Shown: piece by piece, positions 27,779 through 38,989 of the stretch
Numbering within the stretch: the stretch's first letter is position 1
Layout of the letters: each line of letters opens with the position of its first letter
NCBI GenBank assembly: GCA_009103225.1
Contig: RHPI01003330.1
Span: 76,599 to 140,598 of the forward strand
Length of the DNA: 64,000 bases
DNA from: Chlorokybus atmophyticus
Lineage: Eukaryota; Streptophyta; Chlorokybophyceae; Chlorokybales; Chlorokybaceae
Reading direction: 5' to 3'
Translations under genes and position numbers: made by a program
The notes under the pieces: model-generated
Database searches by the model: none
What the model was told of the DNA's origin: nothing
What the model saw: only the letters and a program-made list of their open reading frames with translations

Positions 27779-30700
27779 ATCAAGGGAAACGATGGAAGGT
27801 CCATTCAGAGTCTACGCGCGTGCTCCAACGAAGTGGTAGACCACTTGCGAGGAAAGCAAGAAGCGCTTTGTCATAGCTGCGTCGAACGTCGCTTAGGCAA
27901 GTATGCGCATGTGTGATGAGCACATGCAAGGGCATACAAGCATCGGAAAGGCACGGCACGCTCAATTAGGTGGGATTAACATTGCTCAAGCTTCCTATGT
28001 GCAATTGAGGAGGCTGCTATCCCCACAAAAAGCGAAGGCTGCATGGTTGTGCGTGGACTATCAAGAAATTATGGTGGACGGACTTCCAGCTGGTTTGCCA
28101 CCCTCACGGAGCATTGATTACCGTGTGGAGTTGATTGAGGGCGTGCATAAATCACCCTACAGGCCTGTATATAGATTGTCACCTCTGGAGTTGGAGGAGG
28201 CCGAGAAGCAGATAGCGGACGTTCTAAAGAGAGGTTACATCCAGCCAAGTAAGTCCTTATGGTGCACTAATACTGTTCGCGCGAAGAAGAATGGGAGCCT
28301 GCGTATATGCATATGTGACTACTGAGCGCTCAACACCATTACAACAAGGAACTGCTTTCCACTACCGCGTATTGACGAGTTGCTGGAGCAGCTACAACAT
28401 GCGCAGTACTTTACCACACTTGATCTTACCGGAGGTTATCATTGGATCCGCATCGCACCTGAGGACGTGGAGAAGACAGCGTTCAACATGTGCTATGGAT
28501 ATTGTGAGTGGTTAGTAATGTCGTTTAGGCTTACAAACGCGCCAGCGACAATTCAGACGTCGATGAACAGCGTTTCTGCTGAGTTGCTGGATGATGGAGT
28601 CCTCGTGTACCTCGACGACATTCTAGTGTACTCGAAGACGAAAAACGAGCATGTGAGTCTTCTACGCTCGTGTTGTAGTGTATACGCGAGCGCAAGTTGT
28701 ACGCTCAGCTACAGAAGTGCAAGTTTTTTCTATGCGAGGTGGAGTACCTGGCCACATTGTGTAACAAAGGGATCAAGCCGGACCCCAACAAAGTGCAAGT
28801 GGTGCGCGAATGGTGCCCCAACTAACGTGAAAGAGGTAATGTCGTTCTTGGGCCTTGCGGGGTATTATCGCAAGTTTATCATGAGATTTTTGCGCATTGC
28901 GGCCCCTTTGACCACCCTACTCGAGAAAGGGAGGTCTCAGAGCTGGTATACTAGTAAGAGCATGCATTTGCTGCGTTGAAGCAGGCGTTGACAAAGGCAC
29001 CCGTCTTGGCTCACCCCGACATGGACAAACCCTTCAATTTGGCTTGTGACGCATCCAACACAGCTGTGGGAGCTGTGTTATAGCAAGACCAAGGCATCGG
29101 TCATCAACCTGTAGCGTTGTGATAGTAACAAACTGAGTGGAGCAAAGCTAAACTACCCTGTGCACGAGAAGGAGCTATTGGCGCAAGTGATGGCGCTGCG
29201 ACAATGGAGATGCTTTCTTGAGGGCCAAAAGTTCGTGCTGAAAAGGTCCATTCCTTATTGAGGTACATACAGACACATCCACATCTGAGCCGGAGACAAG
29301 CGCGATGGTTGGAGTTCCTTCAACTTTAATTTTGAGATTAAGTACAAGCCCGGTACGTCTAATAGTGTGGCCGACGCTTCAAGGTTGAATGCGATTGAGG
29401 CACTCGCTCAAGTGCAACCGGAGTGGGCCGATCAAATCCAACAAGCGCTTTGCGAAGATACAGAAGGTAGGAGAGTCTTGCGGGACATGGAGAGCACATC
29501 GACGGACACAAGTGGACATTGAACAAAGCAAGGCGGCCTATTATGGCATCATGGCCGCTTGTACATCCCCAATGTTGCACATATACGCATTTAATTTTCA
29601 AGAGAAATTCATGACATACCCATTGCTGGCCACCAAAAAGTGGAGGGGACGTTGGCAAGCTTGAAACAACGCTTTTACTGGCGAGAGATGCATCGTGATG
29701 TACGCGACTATGTGGCGTTGTGCGACGCATGTTAAAGGGTGAAAGCAAGCAACCAAGAGCCAGGTGCGTTGCTATAATTTCGTCCCGTGCCGTTCTCCAT
29801 TCAACCCTACTAGCACCTGACGCCGCCTTCCCACAAAACGCATGTACGTAGACTCGTTCGGTCTTTCTGCTATGACAACCCAGCCCGGGAGCTACAACAT
29901 GTCCCATATTGACAACGCTATTGGTGCTCTGGTGCTCACCGCAGCGTGGCAAAAGACGTAGCTTTAACCTGGTAAAGCGTCAAGATCTTTTCGGTAAACA
30001 TCAACGCCCGTAGCATCATGTCGGGGATGAGTATCGCCAAAAATCGGCTACTGACAAAACACCCTACTCAACAATTAGTTTTCGTTTAATCTAAAGATGT
30101 TATTCAATAAGAAAATGGTGTAACCCAAGTGGGAGCAAGTTACTATGGACTTTATTACGGGGTTGTCGAAGACAACAGAAGGGTACGACGCAATACTCGT
30201 GTTCGTAGACAAAACCAGCAACTTGCCAATTAAAAAATGGTACGCTTGGCACCGTGTTGTGAGTCTTGCACCAGAGGCAGCAAGCTTGTTTATAAAGCAT
30301 GTTTTTTGGTTCCCATGGACCACCACGAAGCATTGTGAGTGATCGTGATCGCGATCCCCGCTTCACAAGTAAGTTTTGGGAGGCGCAGCTAGTGCACTGG
30401 GAACTACCTTAAAGTTTAGCACGGCTTTCCACCCGCAAACTGATGGCCAAACGGAGCGAGCCAACCGTGTGGTTGAGGATATGTTGCGATGTTGCATTAA
30501 TGCACGGCAAGACAATTGGGCGGAATTGCTAGAAGTGGCGGAATTTGCCATCAACAACCACACCAATGCAAGCACGGGTGTCACCCCCTTTCTTATGAAC
30601 TACGGCCAACACTTGCTGACACCGCGACGAAGTGACGCTGATGTGAAAGCAATAAGCTATTTTCTTATAACGTGTGGACATCAACAAGGCAACGAGAGAG

Positions 30701-31027
30701 GCGCTATTGGTGGCACAAAATAGGCAAAAACAGTAAGCAAACGCGCATCGCCGACATGTCACATTTCGAGAAGGCGACACGGTATTGCTTTCTGCGAGGA
30801 ACTTACAGGTGCGTGCTGCGGTTCGCAAGTTAAGTGAGCGCTGGCTTGGGCCATTTCAGGTCATCAAAGTGGTTTCGGAGCTTGCATATAAGTTGCAATT
30901 GCCCGACTCAATGCACATCCACCATGTCTTTCACATATCCCTGCTAAAATCATATCGAGGAGAGTCACCATTGCGTCCACCGCTTGAGTTGGCTGCGAAA
31001 GGTCATATGGAATACGAAGTGAAGGAC

Positions 31028-31080
31028 ATATTGGGTGATAAGATGGTGCGCAACGTGCGCACCATCTTCTCACCCAATAT
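31028..31080. repeat. 25-bp inverted repeat inside the Gypsy-2 chromodomain
   Basis: The arms start ATATTGGGTGATAAGATGG and end CCATCTTCTCACCCAATAT, with one mismatch and almost no loop. It lies exactly where the chromodomain reading frame is disrupted by about 10 extra bases. Confidence 0.8.
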
Positions 31081-31222
31081 CTGGTGAAGTGGAAAGGCTA
31101 CCCGATGCATGAAGCCACTTGGGAACCAGAGTAGCACTTGCCAAATGCACAACATATCCTGCAACAGTTTTTGCAACAACGACCAGAGAATCCTCATGAG
31201 CTTCGAGGACAAAGCTCACCTA

Positions 31223-31305
31223 GGGGGGGGGGAGTGTAACAGTTGAGGCCAAGTTTCATGATTTTAAGACCTTTTTTGGCCCATTTATCAAGCACCACGT
31301 TTTCA
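31223..31305 (+). repeat. Gypsy-2 polypurine tract and start of its 3' LTR
   Basis: A run of G ending GGAG (31223-31234) is followed by TGTAACAGTTGAGG. About 70 bp of LTR are seen before homology to the Gypsy-3 LTR begins. Confidence 0.7.
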
Positions 31306-31937
31306 TGACTTCTGGGTAACGAACGGGTGCCCGTTGAAAATAAAGTGATCGAGCCGCGTGGCCCAATCACACGACAACAGTAGAGCATCGCGCCGAGCGC
31401 GAAGGCCGTCCGATGAAGGGCGGTGATGAGGTGCTATATCAACGGCCGATAGGTGTTGATGTAGTCAAATAAATGTTGGTTAACTATTTAACTATATGAC
31501 GGCATGATAAAGCAGTTAGCCATGGGTCTTACTACAAGAAATGATTGTAATTAACCAAGGAGGATGCCCTAGTGCGGCATTTGCTAGCATGTAGTAGTTG
31601 CATTATTCACCAGATAGTGGTTAATAAGCTCATCTGTTATTGCATGCATAGCTGGATTTGATCAGTGACAAGGGTATCAGTGACAAGGATATAAAGCAGT
31701 TCTTGGGCTCAGATGTGAGAGCCCGGAAGCCGCCATCACTTCAAGCATCTTTATTATAAGAATGTCTTCTGAACTTGAGTGAATGATGCAGGGCGTGCTT
31801 ATAAATAACAATAGGAATGTTGCTCATTGCCTCCCCACCAGGTGGGCATGAGCGGTGGCTTTGTGCTAACGTTTTGCACAGGCAATCCACGAGAGGGCGG
31901 TGGTGACTGCGCCACCATTGGTCACTCGCCGGCTTTT
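31306..31937 (+). repeat. Gypsy-3 5' LTR
   Basis: Starts TGACTTCTGGGTAACG and ends just before TGGTATCGGAGCC. Shares ACGAACGGGTGCCCGTTGAA and GAGGTGCTATATCAACGGCC with the copy at 48265. A TATAAAG lies near 31690. Confidence 0.8.
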
Positions 31938-32739
31938 TGGTATCGGAGCCGGTCATTGGGCCAGTTAGGCCGGTAGCAGAAGGTTTTACTGTGCAACCGG
32001 TCAAGATTCGGCGGCGGCAACGGAATCCCATGAACATTTTGCAGCACTTTTCAACGAGTTGCAGAGAACATTTTCAGCGGCTGCTGTGTTGCATTCCAAC
32101 GAACATTGTCGTGGGCTGCAATTTGCAAATTGCAAAAACGCGCTTTGTAAGCAACAATTGACGTTGCAATCACATTTTAAAATTGTGCGGGTACTGGCCC
32201 ATTCAGTATGGAACTTAAGAAAGAGAAACCTTGATTCAGCTACTATTACGTGATTAAGATTTGCGCGTTCGGCGGTCGATTCTGCTTGCGAGCAAACGGC
32301 GCGGCGGCGGTAAGTAGCGTGACGGCAAGCGTGAAGACGCGTCTTTGTGTGGCGTGACGCCGAAGGGAGGATTAATAGAGTGACGATATTCTGCGGCCTA
32401 CTCACCCTTGAGAATCTAAGGACTTGGAGAAAAGTACTACAAAAACAGAAAATACACCAACACCACAAGAAAACAAGCAAATCAAATCATGTGGGGGGAG
32501 TTAACTTGATAAGATTACTTTGCCTTACGCTGAGGTAAAGGGGGTATTTGCAGGCTCTGCCAGCAGTGCTCTACAATTTCATCAAATTGTTCTTTTGAGT
32601 CTGCCAGAAGTAAAAATAGCAAACAACAAAAATTGAGGACCGCCCACTCATCAGATCGGGGCGGCGTGAGAACCTTCAGCTGAGTTTGAGTGAGGGGGTG
32701 GGACTGGCAACAAGGAAGAAAAAAAAGGATGACACAATG

Positions 32740-33560
32740 ACGGGGAAAAACACAGCAAGAGTGATGCTGCCATTGCCAAAGCTTACCACCTTTAATGGTC
32801 CGATGAATGAGGATGTTATAGCATGGCTACAGCATGTGGAGATGATGGCCAAAGTCTATAACTGGGATGGAGGAGGTCACGTACAAGTTGGCTGCCACGC
32901 ATCTGAGGGATGAGGCACAGACTTGGTACATGACTCGGCAAGTCAGCACGCGGGACGCATTACAAGTTGCTATGAGAGAGCGCTTTGACATTGGGGACCC
33001 GAGCATCTACATGAATGAGTTGCATGCAAAGACACAAGGGCCCAATGAGAGCGTGTGCACTTATGCTGATCACCTGAAGAAGCTTATGGACCGTTTGGGT
33101 GGAGAGTTCTAAAAACCTTGGAACGCGCTTTATACAGGGCTTGAGGCTAGATTTACGCGAGAAGGTCATAAACAGAAGGCCGGAGGAGTTGGAACAAGCC
33201 ATAAATGATGCAGTGTACTTTGAGGGCATTATGCAGGCCGCGCAGGTTGGCAATCATCAAGCTGCGACAAAAGAGCCAGTCCGTTATGGCAGAGTTGCAA
33301 AAGAAAGTGGATGTCAAGTTGAAGTAGACGGCTGAACAGAAGGTGCATCTGGCAACAGTGGTCACTCACGCTCAGCAACCGGGGAGGTATAAACAAGCTC
33401 TCGCAGGCAAAGAGGGAGTCAGACCTGACACCCGATCTTGCTAATCTTGTCACAAGGCGGGCCACACCAAGTCTTATTGTCCGCAGTGGGCAGCAGACAA
33501 GGCCAGAGACACACAGCCAGCAATGGCAACACCAGGCAATGTGGTTGGGTTAAGCTTAAA
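32740..33560 (+). pseudogene. Gypsy-3 Gag
   Basis: Capsid-type sequence LPLPKLTTFNGPMNEDVIAW, then after a frameshift TYKLAATHLRDEAQTWYM, DPSIYMNELHAKTQGPNES and FIQGLRLDLREKV in a third frame. A CCHC knuckle near 33430-33475 contains an in-frame TAA between its first two cysteines (C-stop-S-C-HKAGHTKSYC). Non-functional. Confidence 0.75.
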
Positions 33561-34749
33561 AGTGTCGATGGTGGTGGCAATGAGTGACAGCGACGATAAG
33601 TTAGTGGCAATTAGCACAGTCTGAGCCAATAAGGCTACCTGCCACGACCGCTGAGCATCAGACGCCAACCTTAAGCACAAGGGTTCCGCTATAGCGTACA
33701 GAACCTAAAGAGTTGACAGCTGTATGGACCAAGCCTGCAGTAAAGGTGCACACTACACCACAAGTGGCAAAAGGGGAGAACTATAATGTGCTCGAGCAGT
33801 TGGACTATATTACTGCAAAGATCTTCATCAAGCAGCTGCTAAAAGTAAGTTCTCAACACAGGCAGCAGATGGCAGCATACCTCAAGAGGCTTGGGAGAAG
33901 TGATACACACGTGGTGCAAATGACCGAGGGTGTGGTGCATACCGCGACATATGATACCGTTACCATTATGGGCCGAGAGGTAGAGGCGGTAACCGACACG
34001 GGGGCATCGTGCACAGTAATGGGCATAACCTTGGTTGGTGCGTTGGGGCTGCGCGGAATGATGCAAGCCACAAGAAGGATCATGAGGATGGCCAATGGTG
34101 ACAAGTGTGCCTTTTGGGGAGTGCTCAAGGAGCTCCCCATCACTATTGGTGGGGTTACAGAAGTTGTGCGCGTGAACGTTAGCCCCTCCACAATGGACGA
34201 CATGCTGATTGGCACAGACTGGTTGAACCAGAGTGGAGCAACCCTGTCGTTTGCAGAGAAGCGCATGACCTTTCCAGAAGGGACAGACGCAGATGGCGCA
34301 TTGTTGTCCTTCACCTCACCTCTAACAATCCTGTCTTTAGGGCAGCACAACCTCAGAAGGTCATGATTGTGCAAGAGCTCCCCATTAACACAGCGTTGCC
34401 CGACTCTGAGCGAGAGCGGGTGGCGGCGTTGCTCAGCAAGTATGATGACCTGTTTGCTACCAAGCCCGAGTTTGTATAGGGTGACAAAGTGCCAGGCACA
34501 AACGTGGTCACGCATGTTATTGGCACTGGAGACGCACGGCCCATTGTGCAAAAGGCATACCGCACATCACGTGCTAAGGATCAGCAGGTTGAGGAAGAGG
34601 TTAAGCACATGCTGAAGGCTGGCATTATGAGTCCCTCGTCAAGCCCGTGGTCTTCGCCAATTATGATGGTGCCGAAACCTAATGGTCGAGGTTGGCGGCT
34701 TTGTATTGACTATTGCGAACTCAATGAGGTCACAAAGAAGGAAAGATAT

Positions 34750-35181
34750 TGTTGGAGTTTAGGACCAGGTTAGCCGTCCTTGGACTCCAATCAGCTTAGT
34801 CTAACTAAGTACTGATGACTTTTATACTTAGTACACTCCAATCATGACCGTTTCGTTAGAAACCGTCAGTCCTAACAGTTTAGACCGTTTAAAACTGTTT
34901 TTCGGTCTTATGCTGACTAGATACGCCTTGTATACTATTTTAAGCTTGTATATCAAGTTTTTTGTAGTGTTGATCATTATTGGGTATAAGGCGACGCCCA
35001 CACACGTTTAATATGGTTCACTTGGCTTGTGCTTGAATCTGGTGGCGGCGGAAACCTTGGCCTAGGCGTGGTCTGGACTGGTCATGTCGAGCGCGCTCTA
35101 GTCTGGTCTTTTTCTTGCTTGCACAGACGGTTTGAGGATGTTGTGTTGTGTGTCTATGCATAGGAAGCTTGCATCTCAACA
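34750..35181 (+). repeat. Copia 5' LTR
   Basis: 432 bp. Followed directly by GGTTATGGCCCACATACG (35182-35199), complementary to an anticodon-arm sequence containing CCATAACC as in initiator tRNA-Met, so a half-tRNA primer of the Drosophila copia type is likely. Confidence 0.85.
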
Positions 35182-35381
35182 GGTTATGGCCCACATACGC
35201 TGGGTTAAGAGCTTGTCTAGACATCTTGGCGGAAATGTGCACTTTGGTAGCAAGAATTTTTGAGTCTGCCATTTGGGGCTAGACTGTGGAGGTCTGAGAG
35301 CTTACTCTGCTGTTCTTTGGCTTAAACGGCCTATTCTCAGCAGGGGGCTGTGCTATAACGACCAGCTACGACAAGGTGGTG

Positions 35382-35909
35382 TGTCACAGCCCACTCGACC
35401 ACAAAAGACTTGGTGCTTTTATGGTCGATTTGTGGTATTTTAATGTGCCTTCCCGTTACATTCCCCCCACTTAAGAACGCTGACGTCCTCGGCAGCTGCC
35501 CGGTCAGCTGGGGAATTACCCAAGGGGTTTGTTAGGGTCGGTCACCGGCCCCACAGCCAAGGACCGGCCAATTTAGGCCCATACCGGTCAGCGCGCACAT
35601 AGCGCGCCGCTGCCGGCCCCACAGGTCGCGTCGCCGTGATAGGCAGGTCGCGCCCTGCCGCGCCGACTGAACTGGTCAGTTCGGCGCGAATGTCAATAGG
35701 CAAGTCGCGACCCATCGATGATGGCACTCATAAAGTGACCATTTACGATGTTATTGGATGGAGAAACAACGACCGCGGAATTCGTGTGCAAGGCAGGAAT
35801 CGAACCCGAGTCCCAAGCTCCGATGACCAATGTCACAGCCCACTCGACCACAAAAGACTTGGTGCTTTTATGGTCGATTTGTGGTATTTTAATGTGCCTT
35901 CCCGTTACA
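35382..35909 (-). mobile_element. TRIM-A2: miniature LTR element inside the copia leader
   Basis: 528 bp. 79-bp terminal repeats at 35382-35460 and 35831-35909, with a perfect target duplication TGGTG (35377-35381, 35910-35914). Same interior as TRIM-A1. On the minus strand an A-box-like TGGTCGAGTGGG (35850-35839) lies in the LTR and a perfect B-box GGTTCGATTCC (35806-35796) in the interior. Youngest layer of a three-deep nest (TRIM in copia in Gypsy-3). Confidence 0.92.
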
Positions 35910-36660
35910 TGGTGATTGAGCCGTTGGGAGATGACAACTACAACACATGAAGCAGCCGCATGAAGTGGTTGTTCGAGCACAAGAGCTTGTGGGACTTCGT
36001 ATACCAAGAGGAGGCTGACCCTCTACCCACAAGCCGAAGCGCTGTCTGGAAGCAAAACTCGAGGAAAGCACTTGCACTCATTAGTTTAAACGTGAGAGAG
36101 TTCTATTTGGTGACATTAGATGCTTGCTCCACTGCTAGAGAGGCATGTGAGAAGTTGTCTGATTCTGTCAAGGCTAAGAACAATGCCAGCCGTGTCCAGC
36201 TTAAGCGTGATCTCAATGCTTTGGGGAAAGACTCAAGTGAGCCTTTCACCAAGTACTTTGCAAGGGCAAGAGAGCTTTGGAAGGACCTGTTGTAGGCGTG
36301 GGCTGCAAGAAGCTGAGCCTGTTTGGGCTGTACTTTCTGAACTTTCAGACCTGCCAGACTTTGACACCTTGATTACGGTGTTGAAAGGTCTTGACACTGA
36401 TCTCACGTTGAATGAGGTGATGCCAAGGCTACTTCAAGCTGAGCAAAGGCTTAAGAAAAAGGAGGAGGCTTCAAATGCAGTCGCTTTTGCTGTTTCCAAG
36501 CATGGTTACAGCTCCAGACTCAGTCAGGTGCTGATTCCTTTGGCCAAAGCGGTTCTTCAGATCAGGGCGGTTGAAGAAACGCAAGTGCAGCTACTGTGGC
36601 AAGCTTGGGCATGATGTGGAGAAGTGTTGGAAGAAGCATGGCAAGGGAGGAGAGGGGCAA
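35910..36660 (+). pseudogene. Copia Gag
   Basis: GDDNYNT (then TGA), MKWLFEHKSLWDFV, EPFTKYFARARELWKDLL, a stop and frameshift near 36294, then LKGLDTDLTLNEVMPRLL, and a CCHC knuckle CSYCGKLGHDVEKC near 36580-36625. This is the typical UBN2-type copia Gag plan. Confidence 0.82.
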
Positions 36661-36699
36661 AACAAGGAGAAACCCGTGGCTTTCACTGCCAGTGCTTCA

Positions 36700-38973
36700 A
36701 TCCCTGTCCAGATCTGGGCTTTAGATTCGGGGGCTACTTCTCACATAACTGCAGAATGGTCTGCTTTTGTCACTACAGCACCCTACACTCTGGAGCAAAA
36801 CGGAAAGGCGGAGAGGATTAACCGCACGCTCTTGGAAAAGGTTTGGGCCATGCTGACTAATGCCAACATGGAGGACTGCATGTGGACGGACGCGTTGCTG
36901 GCTGCAAACTTTTTGCGCAACCGTTCCCCTGTGCGTTCTGAAGCCAACACTCCGTGGGAGCTCTGCACAGGTGCAAGGCTTGATGTGAGCGTGCTGAGGG
37001 ACGTTGATTCTACTGCTTTTGTTCACGTACCCAAGCAGCAACGACACAAGCTGGCCAAAGTTAGCCGGCGCGGCGTGTTCGTGGGGTACGAGACTGGCCC
37101 TAAGGCGTAAAGGGTCCGGCTGGATAAATCAAAGAAGGTTGTGGTGAGTCGTGATGTGACTTTTGCTGAGGGAGGAGTAGGAGCTAGAGTTTTAAGCGTT
37201 AACAACACCCTAGATGGCATTGAGCCTTCAAAACCGAGTCTAGTTCAGGTTCCAAGCAGTGTTTCAAACCTGGTCTTAAGGTCTTCAGGCCAAGGCAACA
37301 AAAGCACTTCAGCTCCTGTCACCACTGAAGACCAACAAGCACCATGAGTCTCAAGAGCAGGGGAGGAGGTATCCTTTGCATGAGAGGTGAGGGCCAAAGA
37401 GATTGATCGACCAAGCCATGGCTGCATCGGAGGCACTTGGGGGCTTAATAGAGCCTAGCACCTATGAGGAGGCGCTTGAAGGTACTGATGCAGATCTCTG
37501 GAAGAAGGCCATGGATGAGGAGATTGCTTCTCTACTAGCCAACCAGACCTGGAGGCTTGAGAGTATCCCGGCTGACATTAGACCCATCCCGGCCAAATGG
37601 GTCTACAAAATCAAGAAGGATGGGCAATGCAACATTGAGCGCTACAAGGCGAGGCTTGTCGCGAAGGGCTTTCTCTAGCAAAAGGGCATTGACTTCAATG
37701 AGGTCTTTGCTCCAGCTAGCAAGCACACAACATTTTGCACCATGCTAGCTTTGGTGGTTGCTTAAACCTGGAACTGCACCATCTTGATGTTATAACCGCG
37801 TTCCGCTACGGCGAGCTTGAAGAGGACATCTTTGTGCAACAACCTAAGGGCTACCATGAGGGAGGTTTAGATGTGGCATGCAAGCTTGTGAAGGCCTTGT
37901 ATAGTCTTAAGTTGGCGCCCAGGGTTTGGCACATCCGCTTAAGCAAAGAGCTTGAGCTGCTGGGTTTTAGCTCAAGTACTGCAGACCCAGGATTCTTTAT
38001 CCATGGAGAGATACATGTCCGGCTTTTGGTTTATGTTGATGACATCCTTGTTTCTGCTCAAGACTTGAAGGACTTGGAGGGAGTCAAGGCTGGCTTGAGC
38101 AAGACCTTTGATGTACGCGACCTTGGAGAGGCCAAGTACTTCCTGAGCATTGTCATTGACAGGGATAAGCGGTCTAAGACTGCCAATTAGCCACGAGCAA
38201 ATGGTTTGCAGACTTGTGGACAAGTTTGGGCTGCAAGAGGCCAAGGTTAAGGCTACCCCCTTGGCGGTAGGAGTTGAACTTATGAAGTCTAAAAGTGAGG
38301 CAAATCTGCTGGACAAGACTCCTACAGCACTTTGGTTGGGAGTCCTTTGTACTTATTAGTCCGTACTAGGCCGGATATTTCCCATGCCGTGGGAGTCTTA
38401 GCCAGGTACATGTCTGCGCCTACCATGGAGCATTGGAGGGCTGCAAAGGCGTGCATACGCTATGTGGCTGGGACTTCCAGTGTCGGCATTACTTTTAGTG
38501 GAGGATTAACAGGTCTGGAAGTCTATTGCGATGCAGACTACGCAGGAGACTTAGACTTCTGGAAGTCCACCACGGGTTACACATTCTCGATGAATGGTGG
38601 AGTCATCAGCTGGAGCAGCAAGCTTAAGCCCACTGTTGCAATGTATACTGCAGAGGCGGAATACATAGATGCATCCCAGGCAGTCAAGGAGGGGCTTTGG
38701 TTACGTAAGCGGGTTGCAGACTTGGGGCTAGACCAAACTGTCATTCCCATGCACTACGACAACCAAGGGGCTATTCGGCTTCTGAAGCACTCCATTGCTT
38801 CAATCAGGTCTAAGCACATTGATGTCATGCATCACTTTGTGCGGGAGCGCGTGGCGCTTGGAGAGGTGGAGTTCATCTATTGCAAGACCGAAGACATGCT
38901 TGCAGACTTTATGACGAAGGCTTTAACCCCTGCCAAGTTTAAGACCTGCTGCATGGGTCAGGGAATCCACTAA
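36700..38973 (+). pseudogene. Copia Pol: protease fused to integrase C-terminus, RT, RNase H
   Basis: Protease ALDSGATSHITAEWSAF (from about 36718) is followed within about 10 residues by integrase sequence LEQNGKAERINRTLLE. The GAG-pre-integrase region, zinc domain and most of the catalytic core are therefore deleted in frame. RT: WKKAMDEEIASLLANQTW, PIPAKWVYKIKKDG (37470-37620), a TAG at 37676, then LHHLDVITAFRYGELEEDIF and the catalytic VYVDDILVSA near 38035. RNase H: YCDADYAGD, AEAEYIDASQAVKE, DNQGAIRLLKHS, RSKHIDVMHHFV and ADFMTKAL, ending at 38973. Stops at 37108, 37765 and 38190 break the frame. Confidence 0.85.
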
Positions 38974-38989
38974 GCTGCCTGCGTGGGAG

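Larger units (their letters stand above)
26896..31137 (+). pseudogene. Gypsy-2 Pol with C-terminal chromodomain
   Basis: Protease at 26960-26990 (LMVDSGVNSNFM) is cut off by the TRIM insertion at 27246. RT resumes around 28090 (LPPSRSIDYRVELIEG) and has a TGA in place of the Arg/Trp of the DYRALN motif at 28323. It continues with FTTLDLTGGYHWIRI and YLDD at about 28610, then slips frame near 28660. Scattered RNase H remnants ([14 protein letters not shown]) lie near 29040. Integrase core (MDFITGLSKTTEGYDAILVF, 30145) and AFHPQTDGQTERANR (30425) precede the C-terminal RKLSERWLGPF. The chromodomain reads EYEVKDILGDK, then after a 10-nt insertion YLVKWKGYP-HEATWEPE near 31080-31130. Confidence 0.8.
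26250..31305 (+). mobile_element. Gypsy-2: 5'-truncated chromovirus, interrupted by TRIM-A1 and by Gypsy-3
   Basis: Begins inside gag (no 5' LTR found) and runs through protease, RT, RNase H, integrase and a chromodomain to a polypurine tract at 31223-31234 and the first bases of its 3' LTR (TGTAACAGTTGAGG, from 31235). The LTR breaks off at about 31305 where Gypsy-3 starts, and its remainder probably resumes after 48882. TRIM-A1 lies in it at 27246-27778. Many stops and frameshifts make it inactive. Confidence 0.8.
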
